NCBI GenBank assembly: GCA_900543485.1
Contig: UQRM01000016.1
Span: forward strand, 1 to 50,432
Reading direction: 5' to 3'
From: an uncultured Eubacterium sp.
Lineage (GTDB): Bacteria; Bacillota; Clostridia; Peptostreptococcales; Anaerovoracaceae
DNA length: 50,432 nt
Each line of letters starts with the position of its first letter. The stretch's first letter is position 1. Shown here piece by piece: positions 1-8,062 of this stretch. Below the pieces are notes generated by a model. That model did not search any database and had not been told where the DNA came from. It was given only the letters and a program-made list of their open reading frames with translations. Position numbers and translations under genes: made by a program.

Positions 1-512
1 AAAAACAAATAATTAACGTAGAAGAAAAAAACACATTTGTAAGTGAAATACAAGAGGCTTTTCAAATTTCTTATGTGTCAGAGTTTGGAGAATTTGAAAA
101 TCAAGTTCTTCCTGCGGAAGATATAGAAGAATCTTTTAACGCAAAAGGCGCTGAAGCATATATCGCAGAAATTGACGGAGAAAGAATCGGCGGAGCGGTC
201 ATTGTTATAGATGATAAGACCGGCTACAACTCACTTCACCTTTTGTATGTGAAATCAAGCGCACAAAATGCTGGAAACGGATTTAAGATATGGAAAGCGA
301 TTGAAGAACTACATCCTGAAACAAAAATTTGGGAGACGCATACCCCATATTACGATAAGCGAAACATTCATTTTTATGTAAATCGTTGTGGTTTCAAGAT
401 TATAGAATTTTTTAATCCTAAGCACAAAGATCCACATCAGATAAGTGAAACCGCAGGTAACATTCCCAAAGAAAACAATTATTTCTTTAGATTTGAAAAA
501 GAAATGAAGTAA
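1..512 (+). CDS. GNAT-type acetyltransferase, N-terminus missing at window edge
   Basis: The reading frame is open from base 3 to a TAA at 510-512 with no stop before the edge, so the gene starts outside the window. A GTG at 75 could be read as a start, but the 24 codons upstream are open and protein-like (VEEKNTFVSEIQEAF), so I treat this as a truncated gene. The visible part has an acetyl-CoA-fold strand (IGGAVIVID), a strand with hydrophobic LHLLYV, and the late GNAT pattern NIHFYVNRCGFKIIEFF, typical of N-acetyltransferases acting on small amines or peptides. The substrate is unknown. The stretch is distinctly more AT-rich than everything after 740, which suggests it belongs to transferred DNA together with the candidate element end at 598-630. 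Confidence 0.75.
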   Translation, partial: KQIINVEEKNTFVSEIQEAFQISYVSEFGEFENQVLPAEDIEESFNAKGAEAYIAEIDGERIGGAVIVIDDKTGYNSLHLLYVKSSAQNAGNGFKIWKAIEELHPETKIWETHTPYYDKRNIHFYVNRCGFKIIEFFNPKHKDPHQISETAGNIPKENNYFFRFEKEMK

Positions 513-597
513 ATAAATCATCGAAGACACTTTTTCATAACCAGATTACTCCTATCCAGGTCTACAGAATTATGCTAAAATGGGACGGTAATAACAC

Positions 598-627
598 ACC
601 ACGATTTCTACTACGTTTTTACTACTT
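598..627 (+). repeat. Degenerate ~11-bp direct repeats, candidate mobile-element end
   Basis: Three imperfect copies lie in a row: ACCACGATTTC, TACTACGTTTT and TACTACTTTT. The first contains ACCACGATT, the exact complement of the AATCGTGGT that occurs twice beside the integrase at 50061-50081. Tn916-type integrases bind 11-12-bp direct repeats inside both element ends, so this may be the end of an element lying left of the window. The match is short and the role is inferred. Confidence 0.3.
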
Positions 628-643
628 TTGACGGCCGGGGTAT

Positions 644-733
644 GCCGCATTTTGCCGCGTTTTGCTTATTCTGTGATTGTTTTAACGATCTCAGCGGCAA
701 TTACATACCAGGCAAATCGCGGCAAAACAGGGC
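644..733. repeat. 24-bp imperfect inverted repeat upstream of the phosphatase gene
   Basis: Arms 644-667 and 710-733 are complementary at about 19 of 24 positions, centred on GCAAANCGCGGCAAAA. The 42-bp spacer also holds GCGGCAA. The core resembles the TTGCCG/CGGCAA hairpins after trpA (43353-43684). It could be a hairpin in the leader of the phosphatase transcript, an operator, or a dispersed repeat. The rest of the gap 513-764 holds no gene I can support. Confidence 0.45.
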
Positions 734-764
734 AAACTAACGCAAATCAGGAGGACTTTAAAAT

Positions 765-1229
765 ATGATACGAGTGCTTTTCGTCTGCCACGGCAACATC
801 TGCCGCAGCACGATGGCGGAATTTGTTTTCAAGGATATGGTTCGGAAGGCCGGATGTGCCGAGGATTTTTATATAGAGTCGGCGGCCACAAGCCGTGAGG
901 AGATCGGTCACGATACCGACCCCAGGACCAAGAGAAAGCTGGAGCAGCACGGAATCCCGTACACGAAGCGGCGGGCGCGCCAGATAACGAAGAACGATTA
1001 CGACAAATATGACTACATAATCGCCATGGACGATTCCAACGTCAGAGACATGAGCTACATCATCGGGGAGGATTCCGACAGCAAGGTGTATAAGCTGCTG
1101 CAGTTCGCAGGGAAAGCGCGGGATATCTCCGACCCGTGGTACACGGGTGATTTCGACGCCACATATGACGATATCATTGAAGGGTGCGAAGCCCTGCTGG
1201 AGCATTTCAGAGAGGAGGGCGTTATATGA
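765..1229 (+). CDS. Low-molecular-weight protein-tyrosine phosphatase
   Basis: A 154-residue cytoplasmic enzyme that hydrolyses phosphotyrosine, or possibly phosphoarginine as in the YwlE branch. The P-loop CHGNICRST lies at residues 8-16 (CX5R; nucleophile C8, R14), and the general-acid motif DPWYTGDF lies near residue 124, as the family requires; the length is normal. The ATG follows CAGGAGG at a good distance. Its TGA overlaps the ATG of pgeF (ATGA at 1226-1229), so the two are translationally coupled. No tyrosine kinase or exopolysaccharide gene is nearby, so the partner cannot be deduced. The residue after the first Cys-His (G-N-I) fits ordinary tyrosine phosphatases at least as well as the arginine-specific ones. 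Confidence 0.9.
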   Translation: MIRVLFVCHGNICRSTMAEFVFKDMVRKAGCAEDFYIESAATSREEIGHDTDPRTKRKLEQHGIPYTKRRARQITKNDYDKYDYIIAMDDSNVRDMSYIIGEDSDSKVYKLLQFAGKARDISDPWYTGDFDATYDDIIEGCEALLEHFREEGVI

Positions 1230-1999
1230 TGAATACCGGAAAAAGCGGCGGGCGCGTCAGCCATGAGAAGATAACGGGCAGCAGGTATATGGAAGTATTC
1301 ACTCAGTTGCAAGGAGTTACAGGGTTCTTTTCGCTGAAAGACGGAGCGTCGGACGGCTATCCGTACAACAGGACGGACATCTTCGAGGAACTGGGACTGA
1401 GCGGGGCCGTTCCCGTATGGCCCAGGCAGATACACGAGGATACCATCGCCGTTATCGACAGCGTTCCGACAGGGCCTCTCGGCATTCCGGATACCGACGG
1501 GCTGATAACGGATCAGAGAAATGTCCTGCTGACGACGGTCCATGCCGACTGTCTGCCGGTGTATTTCTTCGACAGGGAAAGAGGCGTCATAGGGCTGGCC
1601 CATGCCGGATGGCGTGGGACTGCGGCATCCATAGCGGCTAAGACCGTGGAAAGGATGACTGAAAGCTTTGGGTGCGAAAGGGACGACATTTACATATATA
1701 TCGGCCCGGGGATAAGCCGCTGCTGTTTCGAGACGGGGCGTGAGGTGTACGATGAGTTTGCGGGCAAATGGGATTTCACCGAAGACATCACCGATGAAAA
1801 GGTCAATAGAGAAGGCGAGACCAAGTATTACATCGATCTGAAGGAGATGAATCGCAGGCAGCTTGTGGCGGCCGGGATTTCGCCTGAGAAGATAGAGGTC
1901 AGTGGCCACTGTACCTGCTGCGAGCCGGAGCTGTTCTGTTCATACAGACGTGAGGGCGGGACGTACAGGAGGATGGGCGCGGGGCTGTGCATGCTGTAG
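1226..1999 (+). CDS. pgeF: Peptidoglycan editing factor PgeF (YfiH/laccase-domain family)
   Basis: A 257-residue member of the DUF152/YfiH family, described as a purine nucleoside phosphorylase/adenosine deaminase-like enzyme and as an editor that keeps L-Ser out of the stem peptide of peptidoglycan. Family motifs are present in order: HADCLPVYF, HAGWRGT, GPGISRCCFE, and the C-terminal SGHCTCCEPELFCSYRREGG. The His and Cys residues in these motifs form the metal/substrate pocket. I use ATG 1226 rather than an ATG at 1184, because GGAGGG at 1213-1218 is well placed and the start overlaps the stop of the phosphatase gene. A hairpin with a T-run follows at 2037-2066. Confidence 0.9.
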   Translation: MMNTGKSGGRVSHEKITGSRYMEVFTQLQGVTGFFSLKDGASDGYPYNRTDIFEELGLSGAVPVWPRQIHEDTIAVIDSVPTGPLGIPDTDGLITDQRNVLLTTVHADCLPVYFFDRERGVIGLAHAGWRGTAASIAAKTVERMTESFGCERDDIYIYIGPGISRCCFETGREVYDEFAGKWDFTEDITDEKVNREGETKYYIDLKEMNRRQLVAAGISPEKIEVSGHCTCCEPELFCSYRREGGTYRRMGAGLCML

Positions 2000-2036
2000 G
2001 CGCTATGCAGCCGATGAAAGAGCTGATAACGGGGAG

Positions 2037-2066
2037 AAATAGCAGTTTATGTGATTGCTATTTTTT
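2037..2066 (+). terminator. Intrinsic terminator after pgeF
   Basis: AAATAGCA (2037-2044) pairs perfectly with TGCTATTT (2056-2063) around an 11-nt loop and runs into six T's. The stem is AT-rich, so it is of moderate strength. Confidence 0.6.
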
Positions 2067-2100
2067 CTGTGAGGGATTATAATGAAAACGTTGTTTGAAT

Positions 2101-2366
2101 ACGGCTTCGCCGAGAGGTAGCTTTTATTGCCGTTTTGCCCGAAGAGCGGTAGCGATTCGCAAGGCAAAAGGGACAGCGTAGCCGAAGGCGGAGGAGTGAG
2201 CGAAGCGAACATTGAAACGCGTGTCGACAAGCTTGCGCGTTATAATGAATACTATGATTGGACACGGCTTCGCCGAGAGGTAGTTTTCATTGAAACGCGC
2301 TTCGACAAGCTCGCGCGTTATAATGAATACTATGATTGGACACGGCGTTGCCACAAGGAAGTAAAT
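2101..2366. repeat. 78-bp tandem repeat with palindromic cores, plus partial copy
   Basis: Two 78-bp units, 2211-2288 and 2289-2366, are nearly identical for the first ~60 bp and diverge at the end. Each has an AACGCG...CGCGTT hairpin, then TATAATGAATACTATGATTGG, then CGGCTTCGCCG (degraded to CGGCGTTGCCA in the second). A lone CGGCTTCGCCGAGAGGTAG at about 2101-2120 is a partial third copy. TTTTGCC (2133-2139) and GGCAAAA (2163-2169) add another hairpin. The unit is a multiple of three and so stays open on both strands (ORFs of 82 codons), but no ribosome binding site or known domain supports coding. This fills the 440-bp gap between pgeF and sufC and looks like an intergenic repeat family. 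Confidence 0.75.
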
Positions 2367-2440
2367 TTTCAATAACGGGGCGGCTCATACTATGTCGCGT
2401 ACGACAAGATATACATAATAATGAGTGAAAGGAATTTCAA

Positions 2441-3175
2441 ATGCTGAAGGTAGAAAATCTGTCTTTTTCCGTCAATGAAAAGGGGGCGGAGCTCAACATA
2501 TTGTCGGACATAAGCTTCGATGTAAAGAAGGGAGAAATGCTGGTCATCACAGGACCTAACGGAGGTGGGAAATCGACTCTCGCCAAAGTGCTGATGGGTA
2601 TAGAGAAGGCCGAGTCGGGAAAGGTGATCCTGGACGGCGAAGACATCACTGATTACGATATAGACGAGCGGGCGAAGGCCGGGATAGGGTTCGCGTTTCA
2701 GCAGCCGCCGCGTTTCAAGGGGATGACTGTGGACAAGTTGATATCGCTGGCGGCAGGAGAGCATAAGAGCGAGGCTGAATGTTGTGATCTCCTCAGCCGC
2801 GTAGGGCTGTGCGCACAGGAATATGTAAAGCGGGAAGTGGATAATACGCTTTCAGGCGGTGAGATGAAGCGGCTGGAGATCGCCACGGTACTGGCAAGGC
2901 CTCACAAGCTCTGCATCTTCGATGAGCCTGAAGCAGGCATAGATCTGTGGAGCTTTTCCATGTTGATACAGCAGTTCGAGGAGATAAAGAAAGACGAAAA
3001 CCAGAGTCTCATACTGATATCCCACCAGGAGCGTATCATGCAGATGGCTGACAGGGTCATGGTTATAGAGGATGGGAAAGTGGCCGGTATCGGAAATCGG
3101 GCTGATATCCTGCCCCAGCTGATGAAGCAGGGACCTTCATGTTGTCAGTACCTGAAGAGATTTGAAGATATGTAG
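2441..3175 (+). CDS. sufC: SufC-type ABC ATPase of Fe-S cluster assembly
   Basis: A 244-residue cytoplasmic ATPase that energises the SUF scaffold. Walker A GPNGGGKST is at residues 38-46, the Q-loop is FAFQQPP, the signature is LSGGEMKR, Walker B is LCIFDEPEAGID, and the switch His is in ISHQER. The extended EPEAGID after Walker B is characteristic of SufC rather than of importers. AAAGGAA precedes the ATG. The scaffold gene follows after 12 bp. No sufS, sufU or full-size sufB lies alongside, so this is the compact two-gene layout known from archaea and some anaerobes (called SMS or minimal SUF). The sulphur donor must be encoded elsewhere. Confidence 0.92.
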   Translation: MLKVENLSFSVNEKGAELNILSDISFDVKKGEMLVITGPNGGGKSTLAKVLMGIEKAESGKVILDGEDITDYDIDERAKAGIGFAFQQPPRFKGMTVDKLISLAAGEHKSEAECCDLLSRVGLCAQEYVKREVDNTLSGGEMKRLEIATVLARPHKLCIFDEPEAGIDLWSFSMLIQQFEEIKKDENQSLILISHQERIMQMADRVMVIEDGKVAGIGNRADILPQLMKQGPSCCQYLKRFEDM

Positions 3176-3187
3176 GAGGGGACTAAA

Positions 3188-4114
3188 GTGGCAGAACTCG
3201 ATAAAGTAACACAGGCGATACTCAAATATATAGATGAGCTGGGATTCAAGCAGGAAGGCGCTTTCAACCTCAGGCATAACGGCATGGCCATGTGTCACGG
3301 GGACAGTGAACATGTGAAAATAGTCAGGAAAGAGGACAAGCCGGGGATTGACGTATATGTCGACGGAGACGCCGACGGTGAGGAAGTTCACATTCCGGTG
3401 GTGGTGGACGCGTCGGGATTTACAGATAAAGTATATAACGATTTTCATATTGCTGACGGAGCCAATGTGGTGATAATCGCGGGATGCGGTATCCACAACG
3501 ACGGCCACGAGGCCAGCCAGCACGACGGAGTCCACGCTTTTCATGTAGGAAAAGGGGCCAACGTGACATACAAGGAAAATCACTACGGCGAGGGCAGCGG
3601 CGATGGAGCCAGGATACTCAATCCGGTCACCGAGATATACATGGACGATGACAGCGTGTTCACTCTTGACACGTCTCAGATAAAAGGCGTGGATTCTACT
3701 AAAAGAGAGACTCAGGTGGATATGGGAAAGAATGCCAAGCTGTTCGTAGTAGAGAAGCTTATGACCCATGGTGATCAGATCGCTGAATCAAACATGGAGG
3801 TAAGACTTAACGGCGCCGGCAGCTCGGCCCAGATCGTGTCCAGATCGGTGGCAAAGGAAAAGTCAAGCCAGATATTCCATCCGGCCGCGGTGGGCAACAA
3901 CAAGTGCAATGCTCACATACAGTGCGATTCCATCATCATGGACGAGGCCCAGGTCCGCTCTATACCTGAGATAAACGCAAAGCACCTGGATGCTGCCATA
4001 ATCCACGAGGCGGCCATCGGCAGGATAAACGATGAGCAGCTGGTAAAGCTCAGGACGCTGGGAATGAAGGAAGAAGAAGCGGAGAACGTGATAATCGAAG
4101 CGTTCCTCAACTGA
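3188..4114 (+). CDS. SufB/SufD-family Fe-S scaffold, short form
   Basis: A 308-residue protein, clearly shorter than the ~420-470 residues of SufB or SufD, with the right-handed beta-helix core of the family: the HIPVVVDASGF region, GCGIHNDGHEASQHDGVH, and the C-terminal signature HAAAIGRINDEQL-type stretch (here IIHEAAIGRINDEQLVKL). It has a His-rich segment at about residues 97-115 and Cys at GCGIH, possible cluster ligands. The start is GTG 3188 after AGGAGGGG. With sufC it would form a B2C2-like complex in which one scaffold replaces the SufBD heterodimer. Whether it should be named sufB or sufD is not decidable by eye, so I give no symbol. Confidence 0.88.
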   Translation: MAELDKVTQAILKYIDELGFKQEGAFNLRHNGMAMCHGDSEHVKIVRKEDKPGIDVYVDGDADGEEVHIPVVVDASGFTDKVYNDFHIADGANVVIIAGCGIHNDGHEASQHDGVHAFHVGKGANVTYKENHYGEGSGDGARILNPVTEIYMDDDSVFTLDTSQIKGVDSTKRETQVDMGKNAKLFVVEKLMTHGDQIAESNMEVRLNGAGSSAQIVSRSVAKEKSSQIFHPAAVGNNKCNAHIQCDSIIMDEAQVRSIPEINAKHLDAAIIHEAAIGRINDEQLVKLRTLGMKEEEAENVIIEAFLN

Positions 4115-4153
4115 CGTGATATCAAAGAGGATAACTGACATGCAGGAGGCAGT

Positions 4154-4909
4154 ATGAAACTGATTTCTTGGAATGTGAATGGAATAAGAGCGGCTATGGG
4201 AAAGGGCTTCCTTGACTTTGCGAAAGAGCAGGATGCCGATGTCCTCTGCATACAGGAGACGAAGATGCAGGAGGGGCAGGCCGAGGTGCCTTTGGAAGGG
4301 TATCATCAATACTGGTGCTCCGCCGAAAAGAAGGGATATTCGGGAACCGCAGTGTTTTCCAAGGCTGAGCCGCTGAGTGTCTCTTATGGCATCGGGATAG
4401 ACAAGCACGACCACGAGGGCAGGGTCATAACGGCAGAATACGACGATTTTTATCTGGTCAATGTCTACGTGCCTAATTCGCAGGACGGACTCAAGAGATT
4501 GGACTACAGGATGGAGTGGGAAGATGATTTTCTGGCATATCTCAAGAAGCTGGAGGAAGACAAGCCTGTGGTGGCCTGCGGCGATTTTAACGTGGCTCAC
4601 AGGGAGATAGATCTGAAAAATCCCAAGACTAACAGGAAAAACGCCGGGTTCACCGACGAGGAGCGGGCTAAGATGACTCAGCTCCAGGAGGCGGGGTTCA
4701 CTGATACATTCAGATATTTCTATCCGGATCTGGAAGGCGTGTATTCCTGGTGGAGCTACAGATTCAACGCCAGGAAGAACAACGCGGGATGGCGCATCGA
4801 CTATTTTCTGACGTCAAGGTCGCTGGATGATAAACTGAAAAAAGCGGAAATCCTGACTGACGTGTACGGAAGTGACCATTGCCCTGTGTTGCTGGAAATA
4901 GATGTGTAA
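4154..4909 (+). CDS. xth: Exodeoxyribonuclease III
   Basis: A 251-residue Mg-dependent exonuclease and AP endonuclease of base-excision repair. Motifs in order: WNVNGIRA (residues 6-13), LCIQETKMQ (metal-binding Glu), [28 protein letters not shown] (catalytic Asp and Asn), [21 protein letters not shown], and the terminal [11 protein letters not shown] with the catalytic Asp-His pair. The length is typical. It follows the SUF pair by about 40 bp with its own AGGAGG ribosome binding site, possibly in one transcript, and is closed by the terminator at 4932-4991. Confidence 0.96.
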   Translation: MKLISWNVNGIRAAMGKGFLDFAKEQDADVLCIQETKMQEGQAEVPLEGYHQYWCSAEKKGYSGTAVFSKAEPLSVSYGIGIDKHDHEGRVITAEYDDFYLVNVYVPNSQDGLKRLDYRMEWEDDFLAYLKKLEEDKPVVACGDFNVAHREIDLKNPKTNRKNAGFTDEERAKMTQLQEAGFTDTFRYFYPDLEGVYSWWSYRFNARKNNAGWRIDYFLTSRSLDDKLKKAEILTDVYGSDHCPVLLEIDV

Positions 4910-4931
4910 TACAGTTAGAACAGAAGAAGCT

Positions 4932-4991
4932 CAAGGCAGATCATCATAGCTTCGTTTTAAACAACGAGTTGGCGATCGGCCTTGTTTTTTT
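4932..4991 (+). terminator. Intrinsic terminator after xth
   Basis: CAAGGCAGATC (4932-4942) pairs with GATCGGCCTTG (4974-4984) with one mismatch. An inner TCGTT/AACGA stem extends it, and seven T's follow. It separates the SUF/xth transcript from the copper module. Confidence 0.8.
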
Positions 4992-5058
4992 GTGGGAATT
5001 ACCGCAGGCCGCAGCGGTTTTGTATGTTGTAGAGGGAAATATTTCTCGATAAAAGCTA

Positions 5059-5087
5059 TTGACATATACAATACTGGGGTATACTAT
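5059..5087 (+). promoter_or_regulatory. csoR promoter with overlapping CsoR operator
   Basis: TTGACA (5059-5064), a 17-bp spacer and TACTAT (5082-5087) make a good vegetative promoter. The spacer contains ATACTGGGGTAT (5071-5082), a pseudopalindrome with a G-tract, the form recognised by CsoR-family repressors. Apo-CsoR binding here would block the promoter, and Cu(I) would release it. The operator call is inferred from the motif and position in front of csoR-copA. Confidence 0.75.
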
Positions 5088-5129
5088 AAAGAGGACTGAA
5101 AGAGTAAAGAAAGGACAGGAGGAAACAAG

Positions 5130-5432
5130 ATGGAAAGCGAAAAGAATTGCTGTCACAGGACCAAGGAGCGTTCACCGCAGGAATACAAGAAGCTGGTGAA
5201 TCGTCTCAGCAGGATAGAGGGACAGATAAGAGGGATAAAGAACATGGTGGAGGAGGACGCCTACTGCATCGATATCCTGGTGCAGGTGGCGGCGGCCAAC
5301 GCGGCCCTCAACTCCTTCAACAAGGAGCTGCTGGCAAGCCATATCAAAACCTGCGTGGCCGATGACATAAGGAATGGCAAGGATGAGACCATAGATGAGC
5401 TTGTGATCACCTTGCAGAAGCTGATGAAATAA
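5130..5432 (+). CDS. csoR: Copper-sensing repressor CsoR
   Basis: A 100-residue all-helical repressor of the CsoR/RcnR family. It has the family start KKLVNRLSRIEGQIRGI and the Cu(I) ligand set Cys46, His71 and Cys75, the C-H-C fingerprint of true CsoR (rather than CstR or RcnR). An additional CCH lies at residues 7-9 in the N-terminal tail. The gene starts 40 bp after its promoter with AGGAGG at the usual distance and is followed by copA after 15 bp, so it would repress its own operon until copper binds. Confidence 0.95.
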   Translation: MESEKNCCHRTKERSPQEYKKLVNRLSRIEGQIRGIKNMVEEDAYCIDILVQVAAANAALNSFNKELLASHIKTCVADDIRNGKDETIDELVITLQKLMK

Positions 5433-5447
5433 AGGAAGTGTATCATT

Positions 5448-8003
5448 GTGAAACAATATAAAGTTACGGGAATGAGCTGCGCTGCCTGTAGCAGCAGGGT
5501 GGAAAAGGCGGTGAGCAAAGTCCCGGGTGTGGAAAGCTGCAGTGTCAGTTTGCTTACCAATTCCATGGGCGTGGAAGGATCAGCATCTGACGATGAGATA
5601 ATAGCTGCTGTCGAGGCGGCAGGATACGGAGCATCGGAAAAAGGTGGCTCTGGTGGCGCGGCAGATGGTACCGGAGCAGCCGTGGGGAACAGCGTGGCAT
5701 TGGAAGACGAAGACATGTTGAAGGACACGGAGACTCCGGTCCTCAAAAAAAGACTGATAGCGTCGGTAGCCTTTCTGGTGGTATTGATGTATTTTTCCAT
5801 GGGCACTATGATGTGGGGCTGGCCTGCGCCGGGATTCCTGGCCGAAAATCATGTGGCCATGGGGCTGTTGCAACTGCTGTTGTCGGCGGTCATCATGGTG
5901 ATAAATCAGAAATTCTTCATAAGCGGATTCAGAGGTCTCATACATCTGTCTCCCAACATGGATACGCTGGTGGCTCTCGGATCGGGAGCGGCCTTCGTTT
6001 ACAGCACTTACGCGCTGTTTGCCATGACAGACGCTCAGGTGGCCGGGGACAGCGGTGCGGTGATGGGATATATGCACGATTTTTACTTCGAATCAGCAGC
6101 TATGATATTGGCCCTGATAACGGTAGGAAAGATGTTGGAGGCCAGATCGAAGGGGAAGACCACGGACGCCCTGAAGGGCCTGATGAAGCTGGCCCCTAAG
6201 AGCGCTGTCGTGATCAGAGACGGCAGTGAGGTCCAGGTGCCTATACAACAGGTGAAAAAGGGAGACGTGTTCGTGGTGCGGCCGGGGGAGAACATTCCTG
6301 TCGATGGGATCGTCATCGAGGGTATGAGCGCTGTCAACGAGTCGGCTCTCACCGGCGAGAGTATCCCGGTGGATAAGATGGAAGGAGATGCCGTATCGGC
6401 AGCAACCATAAACCAGTCGGGGTTCCTCAAGTGCGAAGCTACGAGGGTAGGCGAGGACACGACCCTTTCGCAGATAATAAAGATGGTCAGCGATGCGGCA
6501 GCTACGAAAGCGCCTATAGCTAAGGTCGCTGATAAAGTTTCCGGTGTGTTTGTGCCGGCTGTGATAGCTGTCGCGATCGTGACAATAATCATCTGGCTCC
6601 TGGTTGGCCAGACTGTGGGATTCGCTCTGGCCAGGGGTATATCAGTACTTGTCATAAGCTGCCCATGCGCCCTGGGTCTGGCCACGCCGGTGGCTATAAT
6701 GGTGGGCAATGGGATAGGAGCGAGACATGGCATACTTTTCAAGACGGCAGTTTCTCTTGAAGAAGCGGGAAAAGTGCAGGTGGTCGCTCTGGACAAAACG
6801 GGAACTATAACCAAGGGCGCTCCGAAGGTCACTGATGTGATACCGGCGCAGGGAGTTTCTGAAGACGAACTGCTGCGATATGCCTATTCACTGGAAATAA
6901 AGAGTGAGCATCCGCTGGCGAAGGCTGTCGTCGAGGCTTCCGAGGAGCAAGGCATGGAGGCGCTGGATGTGGATGATTTCACTATATTGCCGGGCAACGG
7001 ACTGTCGGCAAAACAGCAGGGCGCCGTTCTGACTGGCGGAAGTCTTACGTTTGCCGAAAAGGCCTTCGCTATCCCATCCGAAGTCATAGAAACGTCCGGC
7101 AGACTGGCGCGGGAAGGCAAGACGCCGCTCTTTTTCGGGAAAGACGATCAGCTACTGGGAATGATAGCGGTGGCTGACGTGATGAAGGAGGACAGTCCGC
7201 AGGCGGTAAAACAGCTTCAGGATATGGGCATAAAGGTAGTGATGATCACAGGCGACAACAGACAGACGGCTGAAGCCATAGGAAAGCAGGCAGGCGTAGA
7301 TCAGGTCATCGCTCAGGTGCTGCCTGAGGGAAAGGAAGAGGCTGTACGTCAGCTCCGGAAGGAAAATGGCAAGGTAGCCATGGTAGGCGACGGTATCAAC
7401 GACGCTCCCGCTCTTACCAGAGCCGATATGGGAATAGCCATAGGAGCCGGGACGGATGTGGCCATAGATGCGGCTGACGTGGTGCTGATGAACAGCAGCC
7501 TGATGGATGTCCCGGCAGCTATCAGGCTCAGCAGGCTCACCTTGAGGAATATCCATCAGAATCTGTTCTGGGCCTTCATATACAACGTTATCGGCATCCC
7601 GCTGGCGGCGGGAGCGTGGATACATCTGCTGGGCTGGGAGCTGAACCCGATGTTCGCCGCAGCGGCCATGAGCCTTTCCAGCTTCTGCGTAGTAACCAAC
7701 GCGCTGACTCTCAATCTCTTTGACATAAGGGATGCGAAGCGCGATAAGAAAAGGAAAAATAAAGTGAAAAGCAATAAAAAGGAGGAAGAAACGATGGAAA
7801 AGACCATGAAGATCGAAGGAATGATGTGTCAGCACTGTGAGGCCACTGTCAAGAAGGCACTGGAAGGGCTGGATGGCGTCAGGGAAGCAAAGGTGAGCCA
7901 CGAAGCGGGGACTGCCGTAGTGGACATGGATTCCAATGTGACCGATGATGTGCTGAAGAAGACTGTAGAGGATAAGGACTACAAAGTACTTTCCATAAAT
8001 TGA
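5448..8003 (+). CDS. copA: Cu(I)-exporting P1B-type ATPase CopA with C-terminal CopZ domain
   Basis: An 851-residue membrane pump that exports Cu(I). Order: N-terminal metal-binding HMA domain with GMSCAAC (C11, C14); four membrane helices; actuator loop with TGES; the intramembrane copper motif [11 protein letters not shown] (C405-P-C407); phosphorylation site D449[13 protein letters not shown] nucleotide-binding motif; hinge [10 protein letters not shown]; two last helices ending near residue 760. Then comes a Lys-rich linker and a second HMA domain with MMCQHC (C794, C797). The last 69 residues look like a complete CopZ chaperone joined in frame, with a ribosome binding site and ATG kept inside the gene (see next entry). 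The start is GTG 5448 with AAAGGAAG upstream. Confidence 0.95.
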   Translation: MKQYKVTGMSCAACSSRVEKAVSKVPGVESCSVSLLTNSMGVEGSASDDEIIAAVEAAGYGASEKGGSGGAADGTGAAVGNSVALEDEDMLKDTETPVLKKRLIASVAFLVVLMYFSMGTMMWGWPAPGFLAENHVAMGLLQLLLSAVIMVINQKFFISGFRGLIHLSPNMDTLVALGSGAAFVYSTYALFAMTDAQVAGDSGAVMGYMHDFYFESAAMILALITVGKMLEARSKGKTTDALKGLMKLAPKSAVVIRDGSEVQVPIQQVKKGDVFVVRPGENIPVDGIVIEGMSAVNESALTGESIPVDKMEGDAVSAATINQSGFLKCEATRVGEDTTLSQIIKMVSDAAATKAPIAKVADKVSGVFVPAVIAVAIVTIIIWLLVGQTVGFALARGISVLVISCPCALGLATPVAIMVGNGIGARHGILFKTAVSLEEAGKVQVVALDKTGTITKGAPKVTDVIPAQGVSEDELLRYAYSLEIKSEHPLAKAVVEASEEQGMEALDVDDFTILPGNGLSAKQQGAVLTGGSLTFAEKAFAIPSEVIETSGRLAREGKTPLFFGKDDQLLGMIAVADVMKEDSPQAVKQLQDMGIKVVMITGDNRQTAEAIGKQAGVDQVIAQVLPEGKEEAVRQLRKENGKVAMVGDGINDAPALTRADMGIAIGAGTDVAIDAADVVLMNSSLMDVPAAIRLSRLTLRNIHQNLFWAFIYNVIGIPLAAGAWIHLLGWELNPMFAAAAMSLSSFCVVTNALTLNLFDIRDAKRDKKRKNKVKSNKKEEETMEKTMKIEGMMCQHCEATVKKALEGLDGVREAKVSHEAGTAVVDMDSNVTDDVLKKTVEDKDYKVLSIN
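7794..8003 (+). CDS. copZ: Possible separately translated CopZ copper chaperone inside copA
   Basis: AGGAGG at 7780-7785 lies 8 nt before an ATG at 7794 that is in frame with copA. The resulting 69-residue protein is the size of free CopZ and has the [19 protein letters not shown] metal-binding motif and a beta-alpha-beta-beta-alpha-beta pattern. The region just before it is a Lys/Arg-rich linker without domain character, like a former intergenic spacer that lost its stop codon. The same locus may thus make a fused pump and a free chaperone. The sequence shows the signals; actual internal initiation is inferred. Confidence 0.5.
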   Translation: MEKTMKIEGMMCQHCEATVKKALEGLDGVREAKVSHEAGTAVVDMDSNVTDDVLKKTVEDKDYKVLSIN

Positions 8004-8025
8004 ACTTGAGAAATGTTATTTTTCT

Positions 8026-8054
8026 CACCTGATATCAATATAATATCTCAGGTG
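8026..8054. promoter_or_regulatory. Dyad in front of pdaA
   Basis: CACCTGA (8026-8032) and TCAGGTG (8048-8054) are complementary, with nearly symmetric TAT/ATA inside. The 3' arm runs into the GGTGGTG that serves as ribosome binding site for pdaA, so it could be an operator or an RNA hairpin that affects translation. No T-run follows, so it is not a terminator. Confidence 0.35.
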
Positions 8055-8062
8055 GTGATGTT

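Noticed and set aside
1184..1225. Longer N-terminus of PgeF from ATG 1184
   Set aside because: Lies entirely within the phosphatase gene, while ATG 1226 has a good ribosome binding site and stop-start overlap.
2127..2375. 82-codon plus-strand frame (and mirror frame on minus strand) across the 78-bp repeat
   Set aside because: Open only because the repeat length is a multiple of three; no ribosome binding site, open on both strands, no known domain.
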